A DNA stretch of 59,493 nucleotides, from assembly GCF_002965065.1 (NCBI RefSeq), contig NZ_PTRE01000050.1, positions 1 through 59,493 on the forward strand, written 5' to 3'. Within the stretch, counting starts at the first letter, position 1. Every line of letters starts with the position of its first letter. Shown here piece by piece: positions 1 to 12,872 of the stretch. The position numbers and the translations under genes were made by a program. The notes beneath the pieces were generated by a model that searched no databases, was not told the origin of the DNA, and saw only the letters and a program-made list of their open reading frames with translations. This DNA is from Escherichia sp. MOD1-EC7003. GTDB taxonomy: Bacteria > Pseudomonadota > Gammaproteobacteria > Enterobacterales > Enterobacteriaceae.

Positions 1-104
1 AATGGACATTAGTATCGGAAACAGGAAAGGGAGGCGAAAGACGGTTTAAATGATGCGCTTACATATAGACTATTATCATAGGTGGACCAAATGAGGATAA
101 CTGG

Positions 105-323
105 ATGAAAAAATGGGCAGTAATAATTTCTGCAGTCGGACTGGCGTGTGCTGTTTCCGGGTGTTCCAGTGATTACGTCATGGCGACCAAAGATGGCCGT
201 ATGATTTTGACCGATGGAAAACCGGAAATTGATGATGATACGGGGCTGGTGAGTTATCACGATCAGCAAGGTAACGCGATGCAAATTAACCGTGATGATG
301 TTTCACAAATTATTGAACGTTAA
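105..323 (+). CDS. ygdR: YgdR family small lipoprotein
   Basis: A 72-residue protein with a lipoprotein signal peptide: a Met-Lys-Lys start, a hydrophobic stretch, and the lipobox VSGC with the acylated cysteine at residue 20. The mature part is a small SH3-like YgdI/YgdR domain (DUF903), rich in Asp and Gly. It is probably anchored to a membrane facing the periplasm; the molecular role of the family is unknown. The start at 105 is supported by a GAGGA ribosome binding site 9 to 10 bases upstream. A hairpin terminator follows directly, so it is transcribed alone. It is recognised by sequence and by its position next to tas. Confidence 0.93.
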   Translation: MKKWAVIISAVGLACAVSGCSSDYVMATKDGRMILTDGKPEIDDDTGLVSYHDQQGNAMQINRDDVSQIIER

Positions 324-330
324 CAAATGA

Positions 331-361
331 GGTCAGCATCTGGCTGGCCTTAAGATTTTTC
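331..361 (+). terminator. Terminator of ygdR
   Basis: The arms GGTCAGC and GCTGGCC (7 bp with one G-T pair) surround a 5-base loop at 331-349. A T-rich tail ends near 361. It lies 8 bases after the ygdR stop codon. Confidence 0.75.
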
Positions 362-430
362 TCTTTCCCTTTTCCCTTCCCTCTGCCATTTTTATATTCC
401 TTATGTCGTGATTATAAAAAGGAAACGGCT

Positions 431-1471
431 ATGCAATATCACCGTATATCCCACAGTTCGCTGGAAGTCAGCACCCTGGGGCTTGGCACGATGACGTTTG
501 GTGAACAGAACAGCGAAGCCGACGCCCACGCACAACTCGACTATGCCGTCGCTCAGGGCATTAACCTTATCGACGTTGCCGAAATGTACCCAGTGCCACC
601 GCGCCCCGAAACGCAAGGGTTGACTGAAACCTACGTCGGCAACTGGCTGGCGAAACATGGCAGCCGCGAAAAGTTAATTATCGCCTCCAAAGTGAGCGGA
701 CCTTCGCGCAATAATGACAAGGGAATTCGTCCGGATCAGGCGCTGGACCGGAAGAATATCCGCGAAGCGCTGCATGACAGTCTCAGGCGCCTACAGACTG
801 ATTACCTCGATCTTTATCAGGTGCACTGGCCGCAGCGCCCGACCAACTGCTTCGGCAAACTCGGTTATAGCTGGACAGATTCTGCGCCTGCGGTTTCGCT
901 GCTGGATACGCTGGACGCACTGGCAGAGTACCAACGCGCGGGGAAAATTCGTTATATCGGCGTGTCAAACGAAACTGCATTTGGCGTAATGCGCTACCTG
1001 CATCTGGCAGACAAACACGATCTGCCGCGCATTGTCACCATTCAGAATCCCTACAGTCTGTTAAACCGCAGTTTTGAAGTGGGTCTGGCAGAAGTCAGCC
1101 AGTATGAAGGGGTCGAACTGCTGGCCTATTCGTGCCTGGGTTTCGGCACTCTGACCGGGAAATATCTCAACGGTGCAAAACCCGCTGGCGCACGTAATAC
1201 GCTCTTTAGCCGGTTCACCCGCTATAGCGGTGAGCAAGCGCAAAAAGCCATCGCGGCGTATGTTGATATCGCCAGACGTCATGGTATCGATCCTGCTCAG
1301 ATGGCACTCGCTTTTGTACGCCGCCAACCATTTGTTGCCAGCACTCTGCTGGGCGCAACCACGATGGAACAGCTGAAAACTAACGTCGAAAGTTTGCATC
1401 TGGAGTTGAACGAAGACGTATTGGCTGAAATTGAAGCGGTGCATCAGGTTTATACTTATCCGGCACCGTGA
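431..1471 (+). CDS. tas: Tas, NADP(H)-dependent aldo-keto reductase
   Basis: A 346-residue member of the aldo-keto reductase superfamily (TIM-barrel, cytoplasmic, NADP(H)-binding). The catalytic tetrad is visible as Asp48, Tyr53 (in DVAEMY), Lys87 (IIASK) and His132 (YQVHW). In K-12 Tas was found as a multicopy suppressor of tyrosine auxotrophy; its natural substrate is not settled. The ATG at 431 follows an AAAAGGAAAC ribosome binding site. It is a single gene bounded by terminators on both sides, and length and sequence match the known protein throughout. Confidence 0.96.
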   Translation: MQYHRISHSSLEVSTLGLGTMTFGEQNSEADAHAQLDYAVAQGINLIDVAEMYPVPPRPETQGLTETYVGNWLAKHGSREKLIIASKVSGPSRNNDKGIRPDQALDRKNIREALHDSLRRLQTDYLDLYQVHWPQRPTNCFGKLGYSWTDSAPAVSLLDTLDALAEYQRAGKIRYIGVSNETAFGVMRYLHLADKHDLPRIVTIQNPYSLLNRSFEVGLAEVSQYEGVELLAYSCLGFGTLTGKYLNGAKPAGARNTLFSRFTRYSGEQAQKAIAAYVDIARRHGIDPAQMALAFVRRQPFVASTLLGATTMEQLKTNVESLHLELNEDVLAEIEAVHQVYTYPAP

Positions 1472-1477
1472 TCCTTT

Positions 1478-1508
1478 CGCCTGGTGTTTTGCACCAGGCG
1501 TCTCTTCT
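1478..1508 (+). terminator. Terminator of tas
   Basis: A perfect 9-bp stem CGCCTGGTG/CACCAGGCG with a 5-base loop at 1478-1500, followed by the pyrimidine tract TCTCTTCT. It starts 6 bases after the tas stop codon. Confidence 0.85.
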
Positions 1509-1628
1509 CTCTACTTTTCAGAATATATTCACTACTTTTCGCCGCATCTTTCCTGACAAAGCGCAATAGACTCTTCGGGTCAACGCCAGCACGCGTTTCA
1601 ATATCTGCTCCCATTGTTAAGGATAACC

Positions 1629-3284
1629 ATGTTAATTTTCAAACCTCTTCCCCTCGCCATGTTGCTTACTGGGTGTCTGTCCTCTGCCTGGGGAGCGCAG
1701 TTAACCCAACCGCTGACACTTAAAGACGTCACTGTTTATCTGCATGGTGCCAGCCTGCAAGGTGAAGAGACACTCAACTTACCGGCAGGTGAAAGCGAAA
1801 TTATCTTTACCAATATTGCCGATTCGGTAACCGACGACAGCATCGCCATTTCTATCGATAACGGAGTGACGGTGCTTTCCTCACGTATCGCGTTAATGGA
1901 AACACAGCCGAATGCGCTGCCGTCAGATATTCAGCAACAGTTAAAAGCAGCAAAGGTGGAACAGGCAAAGCTGACCGCCGAGAAAAACAATATCGCGGCT
2001 CAAATTAAGGTATTAGAGGCAAATAGCACATTAACCAATAAAAGTGCCGCCGAAGTTGGCAAGTATCTGCAAATGGTGAAAGAGAAAAATGGCGAATTGC
2101 TAAGGGCCGACAATGAGTTAAAACAGAAACTTGATGATAATCAGCTCATTATCGATAAGTTAGAGCAGCGTGAAAATCAAAGTAACGGGGAGTCCGAAGG
2201 AGCGAATGAACCTCAGGTGATTATCGCTAAAGTCTATGCCCCCAAAGCCGTCACTGCGAAGGCGGTGGTGCGCTATATGACACCAGATGCTGTATGGACG
2301 CCGCTCTATGATATTCACGCCACGGCCATAAACCAGCCGCTGCGTCTGGTTTATAAGGCTAATATTCGCCAGTATACGGGATTGCCATGGAAAAACGTTA
2401 ATCTCGTGCTCTCGACCAGTGAACCTGATACCCATCTCACGCTGCCGCAACTGGAAACACAGTATGTGGATGTTCCGGAGTATGGTAGTGCAAACGGCTC
2501 GCTTTCAGCATCACCCGTGGTGAGACAGCGTTCGGAATATTTGTCTGACCAGGATGCATCAGAATTGCAGAAAGCCCTGCAGGCCGGTTTGAAAAAAGAA
2601 AGGGAGCAACAAGCCGGACGCAAGTATGCCGCACAGGCAGCGCCAGCTTCGGCGCGACCAGAAAGTTTCACCGCGCAAAATGTTCATTATGCGCTTTCGC
2701 TGCCGTGGCAAATCGACAGCGATAACACCGCGCGCACGGTGGTCATTAAGGAAGTGTCGATCAACGGTGAATATCGCTTCTTTGCCATTCCGAAAATCAG
2801 TAATGACGCGTATCTCCAGGTGCGAATTAAAGAGTGGGAACAGTTGAATCTGATCCCCGGTGAAAGTCAGATCTTCTTTGGCAACAACCGTACCGGTGTG
2901 GGCTATTTGCAGCCGCCGGAAGATGGTAAGTCGCTGGATATTCAGCTTAACCGCGATCCTAAGCTGATTATTCAGCGTAAAGCCGTACTCAAAAAAGAGA
3001 ATGCGTTATCTATCTTTAACGACAGCGCGGTGCGCAACTTCAGTTACACCCTCAATGTAAAGAACAGCTATGGCGAAGCGGTGGATATCACTCTGCTCGA
3101 CCAGCTCCCTGTCAGTGCGAATAGTGATATTACGGTGGAAAAAATGCAGTATGGCCAGGCGCAGTTTGATGCAAAAACGGGTGAACTGTCCTGGACGCTG
3201 AAACTGTCAGGCAAAGAGAACGTAAGTCTGCCATTCTCATACAGCGTGAAGTATCCGAAAGATATGCACCCTTCGGGAATGTGA
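1629..3284 (+). CDS. MuiA-like (DUF4139) exported protein
   Basis: A 551-residue protein of the 'mucoidy inhibitor MuiA' group: an N-terminal DUF4140-like region, a coiled-coil stretch at about residues 90-180 rich in Lys, Glu and Ala, and a C-terminal DUF4139 beta-rich domain. The family's biochemical role is unknown. I chose the ATG at 1629 because AAGGA sits 5 bases upstream; an in-frame TTG at 1614 lacks a comparable site. The N-terminus is an export signal ending in AWGA before Gln. It also contains LLTGC (Cys16), which resembles a lipobox, so it could be periplasmic or a lipoprotein. K-12 has no gene between tas and lplT, so this is an accessory insertion. It stands alone and converges on lplT. 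Confidence 0.85.
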   Translation: MLIFKPLPLAMLLTGCLSSAWGAQLTQPLTLKDVTVYLHGASLQGEETLNLPAGESEIIFTNIADSVTDDSIAISIDNGVTVLSSRIALMETQPNALPSDIQQQLKAAKVEQAKLTAEKNNIAAQIKVLEANSTLTNKSAAEVGKYLQMVKEKNGELLRADNELKQKLDDNQLIIDKLEQRENQSNGESEGANEPQVIIAKVYAPKAVTAKAVVRYMTPDAVWTPLYDIHATAINQPLRLVYKANIRQYTGLPWKNVNLVLSTSEPDTHLTLPQLETQYVDVPEYGSANGSLSASPVVRQRSEYLSDQDASELQKALQAGLKKEREQQAGRKYAAQAAPASARPESFTAQNVHYALSLPWQIDSDNTARTVVIKEVSINGEYRFFAIPKISNDAYLQVRIKEWEQLNLIPGESQIFFGNNRTGVGYLQPPEDGKSLDIQLNRDPKLIIQRKAVLKKENALSIFNDSAVRNFSYTLNVKNSYGEAVDITLLDQLPVSANSDITVEKMQYGQAQFDAKTGELSWTLKLSGKENVSLPFSYSVKYPKDMHPSGM

Positions 3285-3289
3285 CCTTC

Positions 3290-3316
3290 ACCAGATGGCA
3301 GAATATGCCATCTGGT
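3290..3316. terminator. Hairpin between convergent genes
   Basis: A perfect 11-bp stem ACCAGATGGCA/TGCCATCTGGT with a 5-base loop between two convergent genes. Neither strand has a U-tract after it, so it is a terminator or transcript-end-stabilising hairpin by position rather than by full pattern. Confidence 0.5.
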
Positions 3317-3322
3317 AAAAGC

Positions 3323-6689
<3,367 letters not shown>

Positions 6690-6755
6690 TCAGTAAAAGC
6701 GAATGGAGGGAGATTACACGAGATAAAGGAGGCGAGCGACAGTAAATTAGGTGCG

Positions 6756-6843
6756 AAAAAAAACCTGCGCATCCGCGCAGGTTGGTGCAAGAGACAGGGT
6801 ACGAAGAGCGTACCGAATAATCTCACCAATCAATACCTCTGGG
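6756..6843 (-). ncRNA. omrA: OmrA small regulatory RNA
   Basis: An 88-nt Hfq-binding sRNA. On the minus strand it begins CCCAGAGGTATTGATTGG and ends with a strong hairpin (ACCTGCGC/GCGCAGGT) and eight U. In K-12, OmrA is made under EnvZ-OmpR control and represses outer-membrane protein mRNAs (ompT, cirA, fecA, fepA), csgD and ompR by pairing through its 5' end. The length matches the K-12 RNA exactly. It lies beside its twin, omrB. Confidence 0.95.
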
Positions 6844-6958
6844 ATCTTGATTGTGGTCTGCATAACGACTCTTCGCCAGCGAGAAAACGCAAAGGAATGA
6901 AGGGAAATGCAACGAGGTGTGTAAATTGTCGGTTACTGTTACAGATTGAATGACAGGC

Positions 6959-7040
6959 AAAAAAAACCTGCGCATCTGCGCAGGCTGGTGTAATTCATGT
7001 GCTCAACCCGAAGTTGACTTCACCTATCAATACCTCTGGG
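6959..7040 (-). ncRNA. omrB: OmrB small regulatory RNA
   Basis: An 82-nt sRNA with nearly the same first 20 bases (CCCAGAGGTATTGATAGG) and the same terminator stem (CCTGCGCA/TGCGCAGG plus eight U) as OmrA, but an unrelated middle. The pair is a tandem duplication with overlapping target sets, separated by 115 bases that would hold omrA's own promoter and OmpR site. Length and sequence agree with K-12. Confidence 0.95.
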
Positions 7041-7224
7041 ATCGCCACTTTAGCAACCTGAAGCCAAACGCCACCAGCGGTCAATCGCAACAGCATTTCG
7101 CAAAGTGTAACCAAAGGTTTGCAATCTCTTTTTTTGTCTTACTTATTTGCGTTTGGCTCACATTCCCCACGATGAAAACACGCCGCCCCTTGAACCAACG
7201 GGCATTTTCCGTAACACTGACAGA

Positions 7225-7240
7225 ATGTAAGCGTTTACCC
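7225..7240 (+). promoter_or_regulatory. GalR/GalS-type operator upstream of galR
   Basis: ATGTAAGCGTTTACCC matches the GalR/GalS operator GTGNAANCGNTTNCAC at most defined positions, including the central CG. It sits 15 bases before the galR ATG, consistent with autoregulation. Confidence 0.6.
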
Positions 7241-7254
7241 ACTAAGGTATTTTC

Positions 7255-8286
7255 ATGGCGACCATAAAGGATGTAGCCCGACTGGCAGGCGTTTCAGTCG
7301 CCACCGTTTCCCGCGTCATCAATAACTCTCCAAAAGCCAGCGAAGCTTCTCGCCTGGCAGTGCATAGTGCGATGGAATCTCTTAGCTATCACCCAAACGC
7401 TAACGCCCGTGCGCTGGCGCAGCAGACCACTGAAACGGTTGGTCTGGTCGTTGGTGATGTTTCCGATCCGTTTTTCGGTGCTATGGTGAAAGCGGTCGAG
7501 CAGGTGGCTTATCACACCGGTAATTTCTTATTGATTGGCAATGGTTACCACAACGAACAAAAAGAGCGTCAGGCCATTGAGCAACTGATCCGCCATCGCT
7601 GTGCTGCGTTGGTCGTCCATGCCAAAATGATCCCGGATGCCGATTTAGCCTCATTGATGAAACAAATGCCCGGTATGGTGCTGATCAACCGCATCTTGCC
7701 TGGCTTTGAAAACCGTTGTATTGCTCTGGACGATCGTTACGGTGCCTGGCTGGCAACGCGTCATTTAATTCAGCAAGGTCATACCCGCATTGGTTATCTG
7801 TGCTCTAACCACTCTATTTCTGACGCCGAAGATCGTCTGCAAGGGTATTACGATGCCCTTGCTGAAAGTGGTATTCCGGCCAATGACCGGCTGGTGACAT
7901 TTGGCGAACCAGACGAAAGCGGCGGCGAACAGGCAATGACCGAGCTTTTGGGACGAGGCAGAAATTTCACTGCGGTAGCCTGTTATAACGATTCAATGGC
8001 GGCGGGCGCGATGGGCGTGCTCAATGATAATGGGATTGATGTACCGGGTGAGATTTCATTAATTGGCTTTGATGATGTGCTGGTGTCACGCTATGTGCGC
8101 CCCCGCCTGACCACCGTGCGTTACCCAATCGTGACGATGGCGACCCAGGCTGCCGAACTGGCTTTAGCGCTGGCAGATAAACGCCCTCTCCCGGAAATCA
8201 CTAATGTATTTAGTCCGACGCTGGTACGTCGACATTCAGTGTCAACTCCGTCGCTGGAGGCAAGTCATCATGCAACCAGCGACTAA
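7255..8286 (+). CDS. galR: GalR, galactose operon repressor
   Basis: A 343-residue LacI-family repressor. The helix-turn-helix and hinge lie in residues 2-60 (TIKDVARLAGVSVATVSR is the recognition region), followed by a periplasmic-binding-protein-like inducer domain that binds D-galactose. It represses galETKM and related promoters by looping between paired operators. The ATG at 7255 gives the standard N-terminus MATIKDVA. It is convergent with lysA, with only 6 bases between the stop codons. The sequence is essentially that of K-12. Confidence 0.98.
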   Translation: MATIKDVARLAGVSVATVSRVINNSPKASEASRLAVHSAMESLSYHPNANARALAQQTTETVGLVVGDVSDPFFGAMVKAVEQVAYHTGNFLLIGNGYHNEQKERQAIEQLIRHRCAALVVHAKMIPDADLASLMKQMPGMVLINRILPGFENRCIALDDRYGAWLATRHLIQQGHTRIGYLCSNHSISDAEDRLQGYYDALAESGIPANDRLVTFGEPDESGGEQAMTELLGRGRNFTAVACYNDSMAAGAMGVLNDNGIDVPGEISLIGFDDVLVSRYVRPRLTTVRYPIVTMATQAAELALALADKRPLPEITNVFSPTLVRRHSVSTPSLEASHHATSD

Positions 8287-8292
8287 CTGTCG

Positions 8293-9555
8293 TTAAAGCA
8301 ATTCCAGCGCCAGTAATTCTTCAATGGTCTGGCGGCGGCGAATCAACCGCGCCTGACCATTATCAAACAGAACTTCTGGTAACAGCGGACGGCTATTGTA
8401 GTTGGATGACATTGATGCGCCATATGCTCCCGTATCATGCAGTACCAGATAATCCCCCGCCTTCACTTCAGGCAAGGCGCGGGTTTCGACATTTCCCCCT
8501 TCCTGCTGGGTAAAGACATCGCCCGATTCACATAACGGCCCGGCGACGACGGTTTCCACCGTTGGCGAGTGTTCCAGAGAACGACCATCAGCGGCCAGGG
8601 CACTGATATGGTGGTAACTGCCGTACATTGCCGGGCGCATCAGATCGTTAAACCCGGCATCAACCAGCACAAAGTGGCGGCGCCCCATTTGTTTGACGCT
8701 CCGCACCTGGGTAATTAACACGCCAGACTGCGCGACCAGGAAGCGACCCGGTTCAATTTCCAGTTTCACAGGGTGGCCCAAATGGCGAGCGATTTGCTCA
8801 CGCGCGGCATTCCACAGACCATAATAATGTTCGGTATCAACTGCCTCTTCACCCTGTTGATAAGTAATAGAAAGCCCACCGCCCGCAGAAATAGCCTGTA
8901 AATCCTGGCCAAATTCGATGACCTGACGCACCATAGCTCCACACACCTGTTCCAGATGCGCATAATCAACGCCGGAACCAATGTGCATGTGAATGCCGAC
9001 CAGCTGCAAATGATGACGTTGTATCACGTCCAGTGCGGCGGGCAGATCGGTATACCAGATGCCGTGCTTGCTATTTTCACCACCGGTATTGGTTTTTTGG
9101 CTATGCCCGTGACCAAACCCCGGGTTAACGCGCAGCCATACCCGATGTCCTTGCGAAACCTGGCCCAGTTGGTCGAGCATATCGACAGACCCCGCATTCA
9201 CCGGAATTTGCAATTCACTGACGCGTTCGAGCGTCGCCTGATCGATAACATCCGCAGTAAAGACAATGTCATCGGGGTGCGCTTGCGGATTGTAACCCGC
9301 CACCAGTGCACGCTCTATTTCGCCCAACGAGACGGAATCCACTTTCACGCCCTGCTCACGCATTAAGCGCAAAATATGGATATTGGAACAGGCTTTCTGT
9401 GCGAAGCGCACCACATCAAACTGTTTAAGTGCTGCAATCTGCCGACGAATAATTTGCGCATCGTAGGCCCACACCGGGCAGCCAAATTCTGCGGGCAAGC
9501 GCAGCAGATTTTCGGCGCTGAGATCAGTATCGGTGCTGAACAGTGAATGTGGCAT
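8293..9555 (-). CDS. lysA: LysA, diaminopimelate decarboxylase
   Basis: A 420-residue PLP enzyme (alanine-racemase-like fold III) that turns meso-diaminopimelate into L-lysine, the last step of lysine synthesis. The PLP lysine is Lys54 in FAQKACSNIHI; other family motifs are HMHIGSG and EPGRFLV. I chose the ATG at 9555, with GGAG upstream, rather than an in-frame TTG 12 bases earlier. It is transcribed divergently from lysR, whose product activates it when lysine is low. Confidence 0.97.
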   Translation of the reverse strand: MPHSLFSTDTDLSAENLLRLPAEFGCPVWAYDAQIIRRQIAALKQFDVVRFAQKACSNIHILRLMREQGVKVDSVSLGEIERALVAGYNPQAHPDDIVFTADVIDQATLERVSELQIPVNAGSVDMLDQLGQVSQGHRVWLRVNPGFGHGHSQKTNTGGENSKHGIWYTDLPAALDVIQRHHLQLVGIHMHIGSGVDYAHLEQVCGAMVRQVIEFGQDLQAISAGGGLSITYQQGEEAVDTEHYYGLWNAAREQIARHLGHPVKLEIEPGRFLVAQSGVLITQVRSVKQMGRRHFVLVDAGFNDLMRPAMYGSYHHISALAADGRSLEHSPTVETVVAGPLCESGDVFTQQEGGNVETRALPEVKAGDYLVLHDTGAYGASMSSNYNSRPLLPEVLFDNGQARLIRRRQTIEELLALELL

Positions 9556-9674
9556 AACAAACTCCAAATAAGTGCTTTTTTATGATTACGCCACATCATA
9601 AAAAGAATAAAAAATATCGATTTATGCCGAGTCTATGCAAAAATGATATGGATTCCCGGAGAGAGATTCATCAG
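9556..9674. promoter_or_regulatory. lysA-lysR divergent control region
   Basis: The 119-bp space between the divergent lysA and lysR start codons is AT-rich in its middle. In E. coli LysR binds here to activate lysA and repress itself. I can place the region but do not resolve the individual operators or the -10/-35 boxes with confidence. Confidence 0.5.
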
Positions 9675-10592
9675 ATGGCCGCCGTTAACTTACGTCATAT
9701 TGAAATTTTTCATGCGGTAATGACCGCCGGAAGCCTGACAGAAGCAGCACAACTGCTACACACCTCGCAGCCAACCGTCAGCCGCGAACTGGCGCGCTTT
9801 GAGAAGGTGATCGGGCTAAAATTGTTTGAACGCGTACGTGGACGATTACATCCTACCGTGCAAGGACTGCGTCTGTTTGAAGAGGTGCAGCGCTCCTGGT
9901 ACGGTCTGGATCGTATTGCCAGCGCCGCAGAAAGTCTGCGCGAGTTTCGCCAGGGAGAACTGTCTATTGCCTGCCTGCCAGTCTTTTCGCAATCTTTTTT
10001 ACCGCAGCTCCTGCCCCCCTTTCTGGCACGTTATCCCGATGTCAACTTAAATATCGTGCCGCAGGAATCCCCGCTACTTGAAGAGTGGCTCTCGGCCCAG
10101 CGTCACGATTTAGGGCTCACCGAGACGCTCCATACGCCTGCGGGAACAAAACGTACCGAATTACTCTCTTTAGATGAGGTGTGTGTGTTACCTCCGGGTC
10201 ATCCGCTGGCGGCAAAAGAGATATTAACGCCGGATGATTTTCAGGGGGAGAACTACATCAGCCTTTCCCGTACTGACAGCTATCGTCAGTTGCTGGATCA
10301 GCTATTTACTGAACATCAGGTAAAACGACGCATGATCGTTGAAACCCACAGCGCCGCGTCAGTCTGCGCAATGGTACGGGCGGGAGTAGGGGTTTCGGTG
10401 GTTAACCCGCTCACCGCACTGGATTATGCGGCAAGCGGAATAGTCGTGCGGCGATTCAGTATTGCGGTTCCGTTCACCGTCAGCCTGATTCGCCCTCTGC
10501 ATCGCCCCTCATCAGCTTTAGTACAAACTTTTAGCAAACATTTACAGGCAGGCTTACCGAAATTGGTTGCCTCCCTTGAAGCTATTTTGTAG
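9675..10592 (+). CDS. lysR: LysR, activator of lysA
   Basis: The 305-residue founding member of the LysR regulator family. The N-terminal winged helix-turn-helix is clear (GSLTEAAQLLHTSQPTVSR), and the rest is the effector-binding domain that senses diaminopimelate. The ATG at 9675 gives the known N-terminus MAAVNLRH; earlier in-frame codons extend the frame by 31 residues but have no support. The protein ends at EAIL, about six residues shorter than the K-12 product as I recall it, because of an early TAG. It converges on ygeA, with 4 bases between the stop codons. Confidence 0.95.
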   Translation: MAAVNLRHIEIFHAVMTAGSLTEAAQLLHTSQPTVSRELARFEKVIGLKLFERVRGRLHPTVQGLRLFEEVQRSWYGLDRIASAAESLREFRQGELSIACLPVFSQSFLPQLLPPFLARYPDVNLNIVPQESPLLEEWLSAQRHDLGLTETLHTPAGTKRTELLSLDEVCVLPPGHPLAAKEILTPDDFQGENYISLSRTDSYRQLLDQLFTEHQVKRRMIVETHSAASVCAMVRAGVGVSVVNPLTALDYAASGIVVRRFSIAVPFTVSLIRPLHRPSSALVQTFSKHLQAGLPKLVASLEAIL

Positions 10593-10596
10593 CGAA

Positions 10597-11289
10597 TTAC
10601 GACAGCATAAAGGCGACGGCATCATCGGCATGAATCGCAGCGGTGTCAAACACGGGCAGGACACTGCGCTCTTCTGGCACTAGTAAACCAATTTCAGTAC
10701 AGCCAAAGATAACGCCCTGCGCGCCTTGTTCAGCCAGTCGGGCAATCACCTGCGCATAATAAGCGCGTGACGCTTCGGTGAATTGCCCCAGACACAGTTC
10801 TTCAAAAATAATCTGATTAATTTTTGCTCGCTCATCCGCTTCAGGCACCAGACAATCGAGTGAAAATTTCTCTGCCAGCCGCCCGCGATAAAAATCCTGT
10901 TCCATCGTGTAGCGCGTTCCCAGCAGCGCCACGCGAGTCATTCCAGCCCCGGTAATTGCACGTCCAGTGGCATCCGCTATGTGTAAGAAAGGCAGTGAGC
11001 AACGAGACTCAATGGCCCCTGCCACTTTGTGCATCGTATTCGTACATAACACAATGCCTTCTGCGCCCGCCCGCTGTAAGCCAAGCGCCGCCTCAGCCAG
11101 AATGTCCCCGGTTTTGTCCCACTCACCGCGACGCTGGCACTCTTCTATTTCATGAAAATCGACGCTATGTAGCAGCACTTGCGCAGAGTGAAGCCCGCCA
11201 AGCCGCTGTTTAATGCCTTCATTTATCAGACGATAGTAAGGAATGGTGGATTCCCAGCTCATTCCCCCCAGCAAACCAATTGTTTTCAT
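10597..11289 (-). CDS. ygeA: YgeA, amino acid racemase
   Basis: A 230-residue member of the Asp/Glu/hydantoin racemase family, PLP-independent. Two catalytic cysteines are visible, Cys82 ([10 protein letters not shown]) and Cys197 (IFGCTEIG). The E. coli enzyme racemises L-homoserine best in published assays, so it is a broad-specificity racemase of uncertain physiological role. The start is at 11289 with GGAGAGAG upstream. It is monocistronic and convergent with lysR. Confidence 0.95.
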   Translation of the reverse strand: MKTIGLLGGMSWESTIPYYRLINEGIKQRLGGLHSAQVLLHSVDFHEIEECQRRGEWDKTGDILAEAALGLQRAGAEGIVLCTNTMHKVAGAIESRCSLPFLHIADATGRAITGAGMTRVALLGTRYTMEQDFYRGRLAEKFSLDCLVPEADERAKINQIIFEELCLGQFTEASRAYYAQVIARLAEQGAQGVIFGCTEIGLLVPEERSVLPVFDTAAIHADDAVAFMLS

Positions 11290-11380
11290 TCCTCTCTCTC
11301 CTGATGTGTGTCACCGCAACAAGGCTGAATAAGGAACGAGACAAACGCCTCAGCGGCCTGGTGCCCAATCTCTATTAACG

Positions 11381-11412
11381 AAAAAAAGGCCGGATGTACA
11401 GCACATCCGGCC
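11381..11412 (-). terminator. Terminator of araE
   Basis: On the minus strand, a perfect 10-bp stem GGCCGGATGT/ACATCCGGCC with a 5-base loop is followed by seven U. It begins 8 bases after the araE stop codon. Confidence 0.92.
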
Positions 11413-11419
11413 CATGAAA

Positions 11420-12838
11420 TTAGACACCAATATTTCTCAACTTCTCACCAGCCATCAGTTTGCGTTCAATATGTTCCAGCGTGACATTCTTGGTTTCCGG
11501 AATGAGCCAGAAAGTGATGCCCACAAACGCAATGTTCAGCGCAGTGTAGAGCCAGAACGTACCGGCAGCGCCAATGCTATCAAGCAGAGTCAGGAAGGTC
11601 GCGCCGATAATCATATTCGACACCCAGTTTGTCGTCGTCGAACAGGTGATGCCAAAATCGCGGCATTTCAGCGGCTGAATTTCAGAACACAGGATCCACA
11701 CTACTGGTGCGGCGCTCATCGCATAACCGGCAATACACATCATCGTCATGCCAACAGAGAGCCAGGACAAGCCACTGGAAGCCGTACCGTTATCAAACTG
11801 CATCAGGCAATAGCCCAGCACCAGGGTGCCTAATGCCATCACGCTAAAACCAATTTTCAGTGCCGGTTTACGCCCGGCTTTATCTACCGTAAAGACCGCA
11901 ATAAAGGTGGCGAACATAAAAGTCAGTCCCACGACCAGAGTCGCAATCATCTGCTGTTCGGTCGTCGTAAAGCCCGCCATTTTGAAAATGCGCGGCGCGT
12001 AGTACATGATGATGTTCATACCGGTAAACTGCTGCATCGCCTGCAACAACATACCGAGAAACACGACACGACGGACGTTACGATTTATCTTAAACAGCGC
12101 CCAGCCGCCCTGTTTTAACTTCAGGCTTTCACGAATTTCGTTGAGTTCGTCTCGCGCTTTTTCCGACGTATCGCGCAACATACGCAGCACTTCTTCTGCC
12201 TCAATATGACGGCCTTTTTCTGCTAGCCAGCGCGGGCTATTCGGCAGGAAGACCACCAGAATAATCAACAAGACTGCCGGAAAAGCAAGAACCCCTAACA
12301 TTGCGCGCCAGTTACCGCTATAACTGAACGCTGTATCAGATAAAAACGCCAGCACGATGCCGAGTGTGACCATCAACTGGTACATACTGATCATCTTACC
12401 GCGAACATTTTCACTTGCCATTTCAGAAAGATACAGAGGAGCGGTGTAAGAGGCGATTCCGACAGCAATGCCCAGCACCACACGAGCGGCGATTAACATC
12501 TCTACGTTGGTTGCAAAAGCGGACCCTATCGAACCGAGTACAAACAGGATGGCCCCCGCCATCAGGCTATATTTACGCCCCAGGCGAAACGACAGCCAAC
12601 CATTAAACAGCGCACCAATTGCTGCACCGAGCATCATGCTACTGACCACCCATTCCTGCAAACGACTGGTCAGCGCAAAATGATCGGTAATGAACGGCAA
12701 CGCTCCGGCGATTACGCCGATATCAAGCCCAAATAACAATCCTGCGACCGCAGCAGCTACCGAAACAAACATATTCATACGCCGCGTATCCCGCAAAGAA
12801 CGTGGCGTTAAAGCCGATTCCGTATTGATAGTAACCAT
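11420..12838 (-). CDS. araE: AraE, arabinose-proton symporter
   Basis: A 472-residue inner-membrane sugar porter (major facilitator superfamily, 12 segments) for low-affinity L-arabinose uptake with protons. Family signatures are RLGRKYS after TM2, [12 protein letters not shown] at the start of the central loop and PETKNVTLE after TM12. The reading frame is open to 12967, but the ATG at 12838, preceded by AGGAAAAA, gives the known N-terminus MVTINTES. Arabinose and AraC control it from the promoter directly upstream. Kdu genes lie upstream of it in K-12 but not here. Confidence 0.97.
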   Translation of the reverse strand: MVTINTESALTPRSLRDTRRMNMFVSVAAAVAGLLFGLDIGVIAGALPFITDHFALTSRLQEWVVSSMMLGAAIGALFNGWLSFRLGRKYSLMAGAILFVLGSIGSAFATNVEMLIAARVVLGIAVGIASYTAPLYLSEMASENVRGKMISMYQLMVTLGIVLAFLSDTAFSYSGNWRAMLGVLAFPAVLLIILVVFLPNSPRWLAEKGRHIEAEEVLRMLRDTSEKARDELNEIRESLKLKQGGWALFKINRNVRRVVFLGMLLQAMQQFTGMNIIMYYAPRIFKMAGFTTTEQQMIATLVVGLTFMFATFIAVFTVDKAGRKPALKIGFSVMALGTLVLGYCLMQFDNGTASSGLSWLSVGMTMMCIAGYAMSAAPVVWILCSEIQPLKCRDFGITCSTTTNWVSNMIIGATFLTLLDSIGAAGTFWLYTALNIAFVGITFWLIPETKNVTLEHIERKLMAGEKLRNIGV

Positions 12839-12872
12839 TTTTTCCTGCCAGCAGAGAGTAAGACATAGTGAA

